NCBI RefSeq assembly: GCF_001730305.1
Contig: NZ_MIJY01000023.1
Coordinates: 186,001 to 250,000, forward strand
DNA from: Enterococcus termitis
GTDB lineage: Bacteria > Bacillota > Bacilli > Lactobacillales > Enterococcaceae
DNA length: 64,000 nt
Direction of reading: 5' to 3'
Under the pieces are notes generated by a model. That model saw only the letters and a list, made by a program, of their open reading frames with translations. It was not told the DNA's origin and searched no databases. Positions within the stretch are counted from its first letter, which is position 1. The number at the start of each line of letters is the position of its first letter. Shown piece after piece: positions 1 to 9,277 of the stretch. Made by a program: the position numbers and the translations under genes.

Positions 1-2
1 TC

Positions 3-161
3 AATAAGCATAAAGACGAAGAAAAAATAAGTATTTATTTAACAGCAGATTCAGGCGTATGGTCAAAAGATCCTGGACATCTTGATGTAACAACTGCCGC
101 TTCTAAATCAGAAAATGTTACTGTGTTTAGTAGAAAAATCAAAGCGTTTTTATTGAATTAA
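3..161 (+). CDS. C-terminal end of a protein cut by the window edge, unknown function
   Basis: An open frame enters from the left edge and stops with TAA at 159-161, giving the last 52 residues of a protein that begins outside the window. The fragment is hydrophilic at first (NKHKDEEK), followed by a short strand-like stretch (ISIYLTADSG), and ends FLLN. I do not recognise the family. No terminator is obvious before the next gene, whose ribosome binding site lies about 85 bases downstream. That the frame is coding is inferred from codon use and lack of stops only. Confidence 0.5.
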   Translation, partial: NKHKDEEKISIYLTADSGVWSKDPGHLDVTTAASKSENVTVFSRKIKAFLLN

Positions 162-261
162 ACATTTTTATCGATTGAAGTACATTTGAAGAAATAATTG
201 ACTGTTCGCTTGAAAAAAGAACGTATGTTTGCTATCCTTTAATTTATAAGGAGTGATAAGT

Positions 262-663
262 ATGGGAACATCATTTAACGTAACGAAATGGGATGAGCAG
301 CCTATTGATCCGGAAAAATCAGATTTTCCGATCAATCAAGTGCATGCACAATATCAACTTGAAGGTGAGTTAGAAGGCATTGCTTGGGTAGAATATTTAT
401 TATATTACATTGAAAGTAACCAAGAAGATGGACATCTTGCTACAGCTAGAGTGAGTGGCTTTCTTCATTTCGAAGGGCGCTATAAAGGAAAAACAGGAAC
501 CTTTACAGCTGCCGAAAAAGGAATATTCGATAAAGGTGCGCTTGATTCACCCGGCATGATCATTAAAGGTACAGGAGAATTGAAGGCATTATCTGGCTCT
601 TATCAATATGATTTTGTTGGTAAGGAAAGTAAACTGCTTTTAGATTTTAAGGATTATGAATAA
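262..663 (+). CDS. DUF3224 domain protein
   Basis: A 133-residue protein resembling the DUF3224 family, small beta-barrel proteins related in fold to allene oxide cyclase, with no established reaction. The sequence is rich in alternating beta strands and glycines (SGFLHFEGRYKGKTGTF, GTGELKALSGSYQYDF), typical of that barrel. There is no signal peptide or membrane segment, so it is probably cytosolic. I chose the ATG at 262 because AAGGAG lies at 248-253; the in-frame GTG at 253 overlaps that ribosome binding site. The last bases overlap the start of the next gene, a WYL-type regulator, so the two are probably co-transcribed and the regulator may control this gene. Confidence 0.75.
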   Translation: MGTSFNVTKWDEQPIDPEKSDFPINQVHAQYQLEGELEGIAWVEYLLYYIESNQEDGHLATARVSGFLHFEGRYKGKTGTFTAAEKGIFDKGALDSPGMIIKGTGELKALSGSYQYDFVGKESKLLLDFKDYE

Positions 664-1543
664 TCTTTCCAGACTTTTCTTTATCATGCATTATCTTAGT
701 CTTCATAATAAAGCGAAGGCGACATTTTTGGCGGAGCAGCTAGAAGTTTCAACACGAACGATTTATCGAGATGTTGACACACTTTCTGCTCTGGGGTTTC
801 CTATATATGCTAAAAGTGGGAGAGATGGCGGGATTCACTTGTTGGATACGCATCGTTTCCCAGCTACCTTTGTTGATGACAACGAGCAGGATCAGATTAT
901 TTTAGGCTTACAGAATCTATCTGCTGCTAATTTAAATAATGTTACCCCGTTAGTCAATAAGCTATCCTCCTTATTTAGAAAAGAAGTCGAGCCTTGGATC
1001 GATATTGACTTTTCAGCTTGGGGCCAAGAAGATGAAGCTCGAGCGATCGAATTGATCACTAAAGCTAAAAACCAAAATAAATGCATTCTTTTTTCATATA
1101 GAAATGCGAAAGGTGAAAGAATTTCACGCGAAGTGATGCCGAATAAATTGATCTTTAAGCAAAATGCCTGGTATCTTGCGGGCTATTGTTGTCTGAGGAA
1201 AAAAGCACGTTTATTCAAAGTAAGAAGGATGACCGATTTGCTGATTTCTGAACAGGAGATTGATGATACACGTTTGGATAAAGAGTATCATTTTGAATTT
1301 GCAACAACATGTGTAGAATTCAAGGTGAAAAATGATTTGGTTCACCGTATCAAAGAAGAATTATCGGAGATTGAAATAGAACCATACGAAGAATATACTA
1401 TAGTTCGAACACAGCAACCAAAAGGAGCCTGGCTGATTTCATACTTACTTTCTTTTGGAGGAGCTATTGAGGTGCTGAGTCCTGTTGAAGTAAAAGAAAA
1501 AATCAAAGAAGAAATTAAACAGATCTATCAGATTTATTATTGA
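656..1543 (+). CDS. HTH/WYL-domain transcriptional regulator (YafY/DeoR type)
   Basis: A 295-residue DNA-binding regulator. Residues 1-60 form a winged helix-turn-helix of the HTH_11 type (LAEQLEVSTRTIYRDVDTL, then the wing YAKSGRDGGIHLL). Residues about 130-210 look like a WYL domain (SYRNAKGERISREVMPNKL, then AWYLAGYC), a fold that senses ligands or nucleic acid in many bacterial regulators. The start ATG overlaps the 3' end of the DUF3224 gene by 8 bases, with AAGGA at about 647, so translation is probably coupled. The ligand and targets are not visible; control of its own operon is the usual arrangement and is an inference here. Confidence 0.85.
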   Translation: MNNLSRLFFIMHYLSLHNKAKATFLAEQLEVSTRTIYRDVDTLSALGFPIYAKSGRDGGIHLLDTHRFPATFVDDNEQDQIILGLQNLSAANLNNVTPLVNKLSSLFRKEVEPWIDIDFSAWGQEDEARAIELITKAKNQNKCILFSYRNAKGERISREVMPNKLIFKQNAWYLAGYCCLRKKARLFKVRRMTDLLISEQEIDDTRLDKEYHFEFATTCVEFKVKNDLVHRIKEELSEIEIEPYEEYTIVRTQQPKGAWLISYLLSFGGAIEVLSPVEVKEKIKEEIKQIYQIYY

Positions 1544-1606
1544 ACTTTCTCTTGTAATGCGGATTATTGATTGAGATAATAGCATGGATGTAGAAAGAGG
1601 GATGAT

Positions 1607-2038
1607 ATGAAACAGATATGGATTGAACGGCTGCTTCGTTGGCATCAAAACGTTCAAAGAGCGCTAATTGGTAGATACGCGCGAATGGATCAGCTGAACC
1701 GTATGTTAGCAATCGTTAGCCTATTTTTAATAGTGATAAACATATTTTTGCCAAATTCTATCATATTTTGGTTGGCAGTTGCTATATGGCTTTGGTCAAA
1801 TTACCGTTTTTTCTCGAAGAAAATATATGTGAGATTAAATGAAAATACACGCTATGTCGGGAAACAGCAGCAGATCATAAAGTACATGAAACTAAAAAAA
1901 GCAATGATCACAAATCTTCGCACCCATCGTTATTTTAAGTGCCCAACATGTAAGCAGTCATTAAGAGCACCAAGAGGGCGAGGAAAAATCAAGGTAACGT
2001 GTTCAGCGTGTAAAAATCACTTTTACAAAGTTGTTTAA
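1607..2038 (+). CDS. Membrane protein with C-terminal zinc ribbon
   Basis: A 143-residue protein of unknown function. A basic N-terminal part (about 1-30) is followed by two adjacent hydrophobic segments (about 33-62: MLAIVSLFLIVINIFLPN and IIFWLAVAIWLW), a basic linker, and a C-terminal zinc-ribbon pattern: CPTC at about 113, then CSAC about 20 residues later. The four cysteines suggest a bound zinc ion. The architecture implies a membrane-anchored protein with a cytosolic zinc ribbon. The start ATG has GAGGGATG just upstream. The gene stands alone, with a terminator hairpin right after it. I do not know its role. Confidence 0.7.
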   Translation: MKQIWIERLLRWHQNVQRALIGRYARMDQLNRMLAIVSLFLIVINIFLPNSIIFWLAVAIWLWSNYRFFSKKIYVRLNENTRYVGKQQQIIKYMKLKKAMITNLRTHRYFKCPTCKQSLRAPRGRGKIKVTCSACKNHFYKVV

Positions 2039-2059
2039 AAAATATAAGAATAGCTGCAC

Positions 2060-2108
2060 AACAAGATTGGAAGTCAATATACACTGTTGATCTTCCAGTC
2101 TTGTTTTT
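2060..2108 (+). terminator. Rho-independent terminator after the zinc-ribbon membrane protein gene
   Basis: AACAAGATTGGAAG pairs with CTTCCAGTCTTGTT apart from one mismatch, followed by a short T run. It closes the 1607-2038 gene. Confidence 0.75.
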
Positions 2109-2217
2109 CACTTTAAAGACGAACAATGCTTCTTTTTTTACAGAATTTGTTCTGTTTTTTTGATACTAAGTGAATGGGCTATGTTATAATAAAAAAAATG
2201 ATTGAGGGGGAAAATAT

Positions 2218-2487
2218 ATGCGGGCAGTATTAACAGTTATTGGAAAAGATAAAGTAGGGATTATCGCTGGTGTTAGTCAGACATTAGCTGAGTTAAACAT
2301 CAATATTCTCGATGTGTCACAAACAATCATGGATAGTTATTTTACAATGATGATGGTTTTGGAACTTTCTAAAGAACAAGCTAATTTTGAAGAGATTCGT
2401 GCGACGTTAAATGATCTAGGTGAAAAATTAGGTGTTACGATCAGTATTCAGAATGAAGAAATTTTTAACGTGATGCACAAGCTATAA
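2218..2487 (+). CDS. ACT domain protein (UPF0237 family)
   Basis: An 89-residue protein consisting of a single ACT domain (MRAVLTVIGKDKVGIIAGVSQTL at the start, then the second strand ISIQNEE). ACT domains bind amino acids and usually regulate metabolic enzymes. The UPF0237 family is very often paired with the UPF0210 gene, as here. The ATG at 2218 is preceded by GAGGGGGAAA, a good ribosome binding site, and a TATAAT box lies at about 2185-2190. The ligand is unknown; cytosolic. Confidence 0.9.
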   Translation: MRAVLTVIGKDKVGIIAGVSQTLAELNINILDVSQTIMDSYFTMMMVLELSKEQANFEEIRATLNDLGEKLGVTISIQNEEIFNVMHKL

Positions 2488-2669
2488 TAAATCATGGTAA
2501 TTGATGCTAAACCAGTTCATTCAGCTTCTCAAATTATCTAGCTATGCGAGCTAGTCTCTCGTGAAAAAGATAAACCATAAATGAGGCCAAAGGCAGCTCA
2601 GTTATGTTTTTCTATTTTCCTGACGATACTCAGCGAGCTTGCTTCACTTTAAAATTAGGAGGAAATCAT

Positions 2670-4013
2670 TTGGAAACAAATCAAATTTTAGAAACGATTC
2701 GTATGATCGAAGAAGAAAATTTAGATATTAGAACGATCACGATGGGAATTTCATTACTAGATTGTATTGACAGTGACAGCGATCGTGCGTGTCAAAAAAT
2801 TTATGATAAAATCACTCGTTTAGCAAAAAATCTTGTTAAAGTTGGAGAAGAAATTGAATCTGAGTACGGGATTCCAATCATCAATAAGCGGATATCAGTC
2901 ACTCCGATCGGAATTATTGCAGCTGCTAGTTCAGACACAGATTATGTGAAATATGCTAAGACATTGGACAAAGCCGCACAGGCAGTAGGAGTCAATTTTA
3001 TTGGCGGTTTTAGTGCGTTAGTTGAAAAAGGGTATCAACATGGCGATGATATTCTGATCAATTCCATTCCTCAAGCGTTAGCTGAAACACAGTTTGTTTG
3101 CTCATCTGTTAATATTGGCTCTACTCGTGCAGGAATCAATATGGATGCGGTTCGACATATGGGGTATGTGATCAAAGAAACTGCTGAAAAATCAGACATG
3201 GGCTGTGCTAAGCTAGTGGTGTTTGCCAATGCAGTTGAGGATAATCCATTTATGGCTGGTGCCTTTCATGGAGTCGGTGAAGCTGATTGTGTGATCAATG
3301 TGGGAGTGAGTGGTCCTGGTGTTGTGAAACGTGCATTGGAAAAAGTCAAAGGTGAACCTTTCGATGTGGTAGCCGAGGTAGTCAAACAAACAGCATTTAA
3401 AATTACTAGAATGGGTCAGTTGGTTGGAAAAATTGCTTCGGAACGTTTGAATATACCATTCGGTATTGTTGATTTGTCTCTAGCGCCAACGCCTGCTGTT
3501 GGTGATAGCGTTGCTTATATTTTAGAAGAGATGGGTCTGGAAAGTGTCGGTACCCATGGAACAACAGCAGCCTTAGCTTTATTGAACGATGCTGTGAAAA
3601 AAGGCGGCGTTATGGCTTGTAACCACGTTGGGGGCTTGTCAGGTGCGTTTATCCCTGTTTCCGAAGATGCGGGTATGATCGATGCAGTCAATAATGGTGC
3701 CTTAAATTTGGAGAAGTTAGAAGCTATGACAGCCATTTGTTCAGTGGGACTGGATATGATTGCTATTCCAGGCGAAACATCTGCTGAAACCATCGCTGCA
3801 ATGATTGCTGACGAAGCGGCAATTGGCGTGATCAACCATAAAACAACAGCGGTTAGGATCATTCCTGCTAAGGGCACTAGCGTTGGCGATATGGTAGAAT
3901 TTGGTGGCTTATTAGGAAGAGCGCCAGTCATGAAAGTAAACGATTATGCATCTACTGATTTTATTCTTCGCGGTGGTCGAATTCCAGCACCGATTCATTC
4001 GTTTAAAAATTAA
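2670..4013 (+). CDS. PFL-like UPF0210 family protein (DUF711)
   Basis: A 447-residue member of the UPF0210/DUF711 family, distantly related in fold to pyruvate formate-lyase; no reaction is firmly established. I set the start at the TTG at 2670, because TAGGAGG lies at 2656-2662 and the protein then begins [20 protein letters not shown], as in other family members; an ATG 66 bases upstream lacks a good site. Glycine-rich conserved stretches are visible ([40 protein letters not shown]). It follows the ACT-domain gene after about 180 bases that contain a small hairpin at 2538-2554 but no strong terminator, so one transcript for both is likely. Confidence 0.9.
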   Translation: METNQILETIRMIEEENLDIRTITMGISLLDCIDSDSDRACQKIYDKITRLAKNLVKVGEEIESEYGIPIINKRISVTPIGIIAAASSDTDYVKYAKTLDKAAQAVGVNFIGGFSALVEKGYQHGDDILINSIPQALAETQFVCSSVNIGSTRAGINMDAVRHMGYVIKETAEKSDMGCAKLVVFANAVEDNPFMAGAFHGVGEADCVINVGVSGPGVVKRALEKVKGEPFDVVAEVVKQTAFKITRMGQLVGKIASERLNIPFGIVDLSLAPTPAVGDSVAYILEEMGLESVGTHGTTAALALLNDAVKKGGVMACNHVGGLSGAFIPVSEDAGMIDAVNNGALNLEKLEAMTAICSVGLDMIAIPGETSAETIAAMIADEAAIGVINHKTTAVRIIPAKGTSVGDMVEFGGLLGRAPVMKVNDYASTDFILRGGRIPAPIHSFKN

Positions 4014-4137
4014 TGGAAAAAGTGTTCAGACTATTTTTAAGAAAAAGAAGTATGTTATAATGATTTTTAGCAGATCAATTATTTTTCAAAAGAAATAGTG
4101 ACGACTGTCAAACCCAGCATAAAGGAGAGTATACAAC

Positions 4138-4530
4138 GTGGAAATAAAACGCCAGCAAGAAGTCGTAGAGGCTTTTCATTACAATATGCGTACGCAAGAT
4201 ATGGAAGAGGTAGAAACAGATCTTAGAGTAGGCTTTTCACCAATCGAATCAACAGATGAAGACTACCCAAAAGAAAACACGATCATCGCAGCTCGTTTAG
4301 AGTTTCGTTTGGTCTTTGAGGAATATGTGTTGTCTGGATCTGTTAGCCAAATCAACCATATCATCAATCACAAGATTGAAAAACAAGAAGATATTAGTCA
4401 AGAAGAAGTAGATGAATTAGTGGGTCCGTTATTCAATATTGTACAGCGTATGGCTTATGAAATTACTGAAATTGCTTTAGACAAACCAGGAATTCAGTTA
4501 AACTTTCAATCAACTCCAGAAGCACAATAA
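4138..4530 (+). CDS. DUF1149 family protein
   Basis: A 130-residue acidic cytosolic protein of the DUF1149 family, found in lactic acid bacteria and thought to have a SecB-like fold; its function is not established. It starts with GTG, supported by AAAGGAGAG 10 bases upstream, while no ATG near the start has a site. A TATAAT box lies about 80 bases upstream (near 4055). There are no membrane segments. A strong terminator follows immediately, so it is a single-gene unit. Confidence 0.85.
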   Translation: MEIKRQQEVVEAFHYNMRTQDMEEVETDLRVGFSPIESTDEDYPKENTIIAARLEFRLVFEEYVLSGSVSQINHIINHKIEKQEDISQEEVDELVGPLFNIVQRMAYEITEIALDKPGIQLNFQSTPEAQ

Positions 4531-4535
4531 CAATT

Positions 4536-4579
4536 AAAGAGTTTGTGATAGTCTGAAACTATCACAAACTCTTTTTTTT
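4536..4579 (+). terminator. Rho-independent terminator
   Basis: AAAGAGTTTGTGATAGT and its perfect complement flank a 5-base loop and are followed by eight T. This ends the DUF1149 transcript. Confidence 0.95.
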
Positions 4580-4926
4580 ATCATTGAAAAAACAAATAAG
4601 TATCTTTTTTACGTCAAAATCAGTTAAAATGAAGGTATCACTAAAAATATAGAGATTTATTTTTAGGGCGGATCATTGAAGAATGATTCCCGGGAACCTT
4701 TACTTCCTTTGATGGACTTGTCATTTCAATTGCGTTATCTGGTTTCACGGACTAGTCACTACTTTATATTTTCAGCTCGACGATCGTAAGAATGTAAGTT
4801 TTACAGATTGAGGGTGCCGAAAAATTGAGAAAAATGAAGTGTGGAACACCACCACAAACAATTTTTATTCTTTTCAGTAGAGACTATATGGGACCTGTTA
4901 CGCGTTAAAATTTAGGAGGGAAAAAA
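4580..4926 (+). other. Long untranslated leader of the cystine symporter gene, possible structured RNA
   Basis: About 345 bases without a coding frame separate the DUF1149 terminator from the cystine symporter. Possible structures: ATCATT-GAAG-AATGAT (4672-4687); GTG-TGGAA-CAC inside AAAAATTG...CAATTTTT (about 4820-4868), the latter followed by a T-rich run like a weak terminator. A possible -10 (TAAAAT) lies at about 4625-4630. GGGAACC and GGTGCC motifs are present, but I could not match it to SAM-I, SAM-III, T-box, TPP, FMN or other classes I know. A cis-acting RNA is an inference. Confidence 0.4.
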
Positions 4927-6318
4927 ATGACAACACTCATCACTGTTTTAGTGGTTCTAGCCTTTGTCGCTGTGTTATACGTCTTTTACCGGATGCAGAA
5001 AAAACACATGAAGTTTTCAACACGTGTCTTTGCTGCATTAGGCGTGGGTATTGTGTTAGGTGCAATTATTCAATTCGCATTTGGTACGCAAGATAAAGTC
5101 ACGACACAAGCAATGGACTGGATCGGCATTGTAGGTAATGGATATGTAGCATTTTTACAAATGCTTGTAATCCCCTTAGTATTTGTTTCTATCGTAGGAG
5201 CATTTACTAAAATGAAAGAATCCAAACAATTAGGAAAGATCAGCTTCAATGTGCTGGCAACCTTGCTAGGAACAACAGCAGTTGCTGCATTGATCGGAAT
5301 TGGTACAACATTATTGTTTGGACTTCAAGGCGCACAATTTACAGAAGGAACGGCAGAAACGGCACGAATTGCAGAACTTGCAACTCGACAGGAAACCGTT
5401 GAAAACCTATCGATTCCTCAACAAATTTTAGCCTTTATTCCTAGAAACGTTTTTGCAGATTTTGCAGGTACTCGGCCAACAAGTACGATCGGTGTCGTAA
5501 TCTTTGCGGCATTTGTCGGTATTGCCTACTTAGGTGTGAAACGAAAAGCACCAAAAGAAGGAGAGTTTTTTGCAAATCTGATCGACAGTTTGTACAAAAT
5601 CACGATGCGTATCGTCACACTTGTTTTACGTTTGACCCCATATGGAGTCTTAGCGTTAATGACAAATGTTGTGGCTACAAGTGATTTTGAAGCGATTTTA
5701 AACTTAGGAAAATTTGTCTTAGCTTCGTATACCGCGTTGATTATTGTGATGCTGGTTCACTTATTGATTTTAGTTGCAGTGAGAGTAAATCCTGTGAATT
5801 ATTTGAAAAAATCGTTCCCAGTTTTAAGTTTTGCTTTTACTTCAAGATCAAGTGCTGGAGCATTACCTTTAAATATTGAAACACAAACAAAAGCCCTAGG
5901 TGTCGATGACGCTACAGCGAACTTTGCTGCTAGTTTTGGCTTATCTATCGGTCAAAATGGCTGTGCGGGTGTCTATCCGGCAATGTTGGCGACAATTGTT
6001 GCACCGACAGTAGGGATCGATGTATTTAGCTTAGAGTTTATTTTAATGCTTGTTGCGATCGTTACAATTAGCTCATTTGGTGTAGCTGGCGTTGGTGGTG
6101 GAGCAACATTTGCTTCATTGATCGTATTAGGTGCGATGAACTTACCGGTTGCAATCGTTGGATTGGTTATTTCTGTAGAACCATTGATCGACATGGCTAG
6201 AACTGCTGTAAACGTAAGTGACAGTATGGTCGCAGGAATCGTCACAAGTTCTAGAATCAATGAATTAGATCGTGACGTATTAAATGATAGCAATCTTGTT
6301 ATTGAAGAAAATGTTTAA
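4927..6318 (+). CDS. tcyP: L-cystine symporter, TcyP type (dicarboxylate/amino acid:cation symporter family)
   Basis: A 463-residue membrane transporter of the DAACS (glutamate transporter-like) family, closest in appearance to TcyP/YhcL, which imports L-cystine. At least eight hydrophobic segments are visible. Family signatures include the re-entrant serine-rich stretch FAFTSRSSAGALPLNIETQT (about 298-317) and FGLSIGQNGCAGVYPAML near residue 340, in the position of the family's conserved substrate-binding region. The ATG has TAGGAGGG just upstream. The gene is single, behind a 345-base leader that may control it, and followed by a terminator. Cystine as substrate is inferred from similarity, not shown. 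Confidence 0.85.
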   Translation: MTTLITVLVVLAFVAVLYVFYRMQKKHMKFSTRVFAALGVGIVLGAIIQFAFGTQDKVTTQAMDWIGIVGNGYVAFLQMLVIPLVFVSIVGAFTKMKESKQLGKISFNVLATLLGTTAVAALIGIGTTLLFGLQGAQFTEGTAETARIAELATRQETVENLSIPQQILAFIPRNVFADFAGTRPTSTIGVVIFAAFVGIAYLGVKRKAPKEGEFFANLIDSLYKITMRIVTLVLRLTPYGVLALMTNVVATSDFEAILNLGKFVLASYTALIIVMLVHLLILVAVRVNPVNYLKKSFPVLSFAFTSRSSAGALPLNIETQTKALGVDDATANFAASFGLSIGQNGCAGVYPAMLATIVAPTVGIDVFSLEFILMLVAIVTISSFGVAGVGGGATFASLIVLGAMNLPVAIVGLVISVEPLIDMARTAVNVSDSMVAGIVTSSRINELDRDVLNDSNLVIEENV

Positions 6319-6360
6319 TTCGTGATCGCTTCTCTTCCCCAAGAGAGTTAAATCAAAGAA

Positions 6361-6399
6361 GCAGGCAGGGACTGAAAAGAACTTGTCTGTCTTTTTTTG
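6361..6399 (+). terminator. Terminator after the cystine symporter gene
   Basis: CAGGCAGG pairs with CTTGTCTG using two G-U pairs and is followed by seven T. Confidence 0.65.
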
Positions 6400-6488
6400 T
6401 CTCTTTTCAAGTAAATTTATTCGCATAAGTGAGAATAGAAAGTATATAATAGGAACGAACGCATAGTGATATAGAAAAGAGGGAAAAA

Positions 6489-6860
6489 ATGTTTACAAAT
6501 CAGATAAAAATCATGTTATATGTAACAAATGTTGAGGAATCAAGCCAGTTTTGGCAAAAAATCGGTTTTGTAGAAAAAGAAAGAGATGCAGTAGATGGGA
6601 CTCTAGTTGTAGAAGTCGGGCCAAGTGATAGCTCAGATACAAGTATTGTTTTATATGACTTAGCTTTTATTCAAAAACATTCACCAGAAGTGGCAGGAAA
6701 TACACCGTCACTGATGTTTTTCTCAGACGATATAGTGAGTCTTTACAAGAAAATGAAAGATGCTGGTGTTCGGGTAGGAGAAATGGTTCAATTACCAACA
6801 GGACTTGTCTTTAACTTTGCCGATAATGATGAAAATTATTTTGCCGTATCTGGACAGTAA
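6489..6860 (+). CDS. VOC/glyoxalase-fold family protein
   Basis: A 123-residue cytosolic protein with the vicinal-oxygen-chelate fold (glyoxalase/bleomycin resistance/dioxygenase superfamily). It shows the usual paired beta-alpha-beta-beta-beta modules: IKIMLYVTNVEESSQFWQKI and GFVEKERD at the start, then PSLMFFSDDIVSLYKKMKDA and the terminal FNFADNDENYFAVSG. The reaction cannot be named; the C-terminal YFAVSGQ ends where a metal-binding acidic residue often lies. GAGGGAAAAA precedes the ATG. It is a single gene, closed by a terminator. Confidence 0.75.
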   Translation: MFTNQIKIMLYVTNVEESSQFWQKIGFVEKERDAVDGTLVVEVGPSDSSDTSIVLYDLAFIQKHSPEVAGNTPSLMFFSDDIVSLYKKMKDAGVRVGEMVQLPTGLVFNFADNDENYFAVSGQ

Positions 6861-6878
6861 AGAACATTCATGAAGAAT

Positions 6879-6916
6879 TAAAAAAGCTGATCTTTTTTGA
6901 AGATCGGTTTTTTTAT
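6879..6916 (+). terminator. Terminator after the VOC gene
   Basis: AAAAAAGCTGATCTT pairs with AAGATCGGTTTTTT around a short loop, followed by a T run. Confidence 0.8.
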
Positions 6917-7031
6917 TGTACACTAATACACAAGCAAATATCTCGATTTCTGACTTTCTTTTTTTATATACTTGATTAGTATGAATAATAGACTGTCTTG
7001 TAAACAGTTTGTAAAAAAGGAGAAAGATAAA

Positions 7032-7973
7032 ATGGACTATCGTGTATTACTTTACTATAAATATACACCCCTAGAAAACCCAGAACAATTTGCGAAGGAG
7101 CATTTGGCGTTTTGTAACTCTTTAAATTTAAAAGGACGGATTTTGGTAGCTTCTGAGGGAATCAATGGAACATTATCAGGAACTATTGAAGACACAGAAG
7201 CATATATGGAAGCCATGCTTGCCGATGAACGCTTTAAAGACACCTATTTTAAAATCGATGAAACGGAAGAAATGGCCTTTCACAAAATGTTTGTCCGTCC
7301 AAGAAAAGAATTGGTTTCTTTGAATTTAGAAGAAGATGTCAATCCTTTGGAAACAACGGGTAAATATTTAGAGCCAGTTGAGTTTAGAGAAGCATTACTT
7401 GATGAAAATACTGTTGTGATCGATGCTAGAAATGATTATGAATATGATTTAGGCCATTTTAGAGGAGCCGTTCGTCCAGATATCCGTAATTTTAGAGAAT
7501 TACCTCAATGGATTAGAGATAATAAAGAACAGTTTATGGATAAGAAGGTTGTGACGTACTGTACTGGTGGTATTCGTTGTGAGAAATTTTCCGGCTGGTT
7601 GTTAAAAGAAGGCTTTGAAGATGTATCTCAACTTCATGGAGGGATTGCTGTTTATGGAAAAGATCCCGAAACAAGAGGTGAGTTATGGGATGGAAAAATG
7701 TATGTTTTTGATGAACGTATCAGCGTAGAAATCAATCATGTAGATAAAAAAGTCATCGGAAAAGACTGGTTTGATGGGACACCTTGTGAACGTTACATCA
7801 ACTGTGCAAATCCGTTTTGTAATAAACAAATTCTGGCATCAGAAGAAAATGAAGCGAAATATCTTGGCAGTTGTTCAGATGAATGCCGCCATCATCCAGC
7901 AAACCGTTATGTAGAAAAAAATCAGTTAACAGAACAGGAAGTTGCGATGCGCTTAGAAGCAATCGCTAATTAA
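7032..7973 (+). CDS. trhO: tRNA uridine(34) hydroxylase TrhO, rhodanese-like (UPF0176)
   Basis: A 313-residue protein of the TrhO/YceA family, which hydroxylates uridine 34 of tRNAs in an oxygen-dependent way. Domains: an N-terminal ferredoxin-like part (1-100, [19 protein letters not shown]), a rhodanese domain (about 120-220) with the catalytic loop [16 protein letters not shown], and a C-terminal cysteine-rich part ([23 protein letters not shown]) likely to bind zinc. I chose the ATG at 7032, where AAAGGAG sits at 7016-7022, over an upstream frame extension of 20 residues that lacks a site. It is followed by a strong bidirectional hairpin shared with the convergent permease gene. Confidence 0.9.
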   Translation: MDYRVLLYYKYTPLENPEQFAKEHLAFCNSLNLKGRILVASEGINGTLSGTIEDTEAYMEAMLADERFKDTYFKIDETEEMAFHKMFVRPRKELVSLNLEEDVNPLETTGKYLEPVEFREALLDENTVVIDARNDYEYDLGHFRGAVRPDIRNFRELPQWIRDNKEQFMDKKVVTYCTGGIRCEKFSGWLLKEGFEDVSQLHGGIAVYGKDPETRGELWDGKMYVFDERISVEINHVDKKVIGKDWFDGTPCERYINCANPFCNKQILASEENEAKYLGSCSDECRHHPANRYVEKNQLTEQEVAMRLEAIAN

Positions 7974-7978
7974 ACAAT

Positions 7979-8026
7979 AAAGGAACAACAGCAAAATGGT
8001 CAGTCATTTTGCTGTTGTTCCTTTTA
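7979..8026. terminator. Bidirectional terminator between trhO and the SLC13-like permease gene
   Basis: A perfect 18-20 bp stem (AAGGAACAACAGCAAAATG and its complement) with a 6-base loop and T tracts on both strands. The minus-strand gene's stop codon (8024-8026) touches its edge. Confidence 0.9.
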
Positions 8027-9127
8027 TAATAATAAGCGAAATACAACGGCGAATCCAACTAAGAAAATCAAATTTATTCCGCTAAACTTAATAAGAAACT
8101 CTTTGGATTGATTCGGATAATATTGTTTATAAATCTTAAAGCCAATTAAATTAGCAAGAGATGCAATGATCGTTCCTAAGCCTCCCACATTAACACCCCA
8201 AAATAGGGCTTGTGTTTGTGTGGTGAAAGGAGCAACAAGTATAGCAGCAGGCACATTACTGATAACTTGACTAAGAGCAATACTTCCAAAAAAAGTGGCT
8301 GAATTTGTTGTAAATTGTTTTTTGATCAGCAATGAGACGGATTCTAATTGTGCGAAATTACCAACAGCCACAAAGAAAAAAACGAATGTAGCAAGTAGGC
8401 GATAATCGACTTGTTTTAGGGTTCCCACATCATAGATCCCAAGCAATATAACAGCGATCGGAATAATAATGTAATAAGGAAAAAGGTCAAAGACACCTAA
8501 AAGGATAAACAAGCCAATCAAACTTAAGTAGCTGATTTTTCGTTTATCAATCGTCGGTAAAGGAGCCATTTGTTTTGGTATCCTGCTTTTTTTTGTCCAT
8601 AAAAATGAAAGAAATAAGAACACAAGCGATACGATCAATAAAAGCAGAGACCATTGAAAGAATGTGACAGTGGATAATGAGTAATAGGAAAACAAAAATA
8701 AGTTTTGGGGGTTACCAAAAGGGAAGAAACTGCTGCCAAGATTAGCTGCGATAATCAATAAGACAGCGCCTAAGATTTTATTGTTCATATCAGGAATTTT
8801 TTTCGTGATCGTTAAATAAATAGGCATCAAGCTAAGGATAGCAACATCATTCGTTAAAAGCATTGAACTGAAAAAGGCGAGTAACGTGATATTTCTGATT
8901 AAGGCACGTGTAGTTGCAGAAATATCGATCAATTTTTCAGCAAGATAGGTCAGAATCCCTAATTTTTCGATGTTTGCGACAAGAAGCATCAATCCAAAAA
9001 GACAAAAAATCACTTTAAAATCGATCGATTCGATTGAAAATTTACCAAAGAAGCAGCTAATCAATGCGATCAAAAGTGAAAGGGAGAAGAGTAAATCATT
9101 CGTAAAAAAAGCAACAATTCGTTTCAT
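8024..9127 (-). CDS. SLC13/ArsB-like anion permease
   Basis: A 367-residue integral membrane protein of the ion-transporter superfamily that includes SLC13 (DASS), CitMHS and ArsB permeases. About ten hydrophobic segments are visible. The conserved membrane hairpin region LTNDVAILSLMPIYL (about 95) and the second-half SNVPAAILVAPFT (about 290) match the paired half-repeats of the superfamily. Length is short compared with the usual 400-450, as in the YbiR-type subgroup. The substrate cannot be deduced. A minus-strand ribosome binding site (AAGGAAGG) precedes the ATG. It is a single gene, convergent with trhO. Confidence 0.75.
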   Translation of the reverse strand: MKRIVAFFTNDLLFSLSLLIALISCFFGKFSIESIDFKVIFCLFGLMLLVANIEKLGILTYLAEKLIDISATTRALIRNITLLAFFSSMLLTNDVAILSLMPIYLTITKKIPDMNNKILGAVLLIIAANLGSSFFPFGNPQNLFLFSYYSLSTVTFFQWSLLLLIVSLVFLFLSFLWTKKSRIPKQMAPLPTIDKRKISYLSLIGLFILLGVFDLFPYYIIIPIAVILLGIYDVGTLKQVDYRLLATFVFFFVAVGNFAQLESVSLLIKKQFTTNSATFFGSIALSQVISNVPAAILVAPFTTQTQALFWGVNVGGLGTIIASLANLIGFKIYKQYYPNQSKEFLIKFSGINLIFLVGFAVVFRLLL

Positions 9128-9277
9128 TTAGTGATAGCCTTCCTTCTGATAAATAACTTCTTTTAATGTACGTTAGAATGATGGATTTTTCAAGAAAAAG
9201 AATGCCAATGAGTGAAAAGAATAAGCGGTATGTCTGAATGTTTCCATTCAAGATCATGCCGCCTTTAAAATGATTAT

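Noticed and set aside
4640-4720. SAM-I, SAM-III or T-box riboswitch before the cystine symporter
   Set aside because: Searched by eye for the conserved cores of these classes; GGGAACC and TGGAACACC are only superficial matches. Left as an unassigned structured leader.
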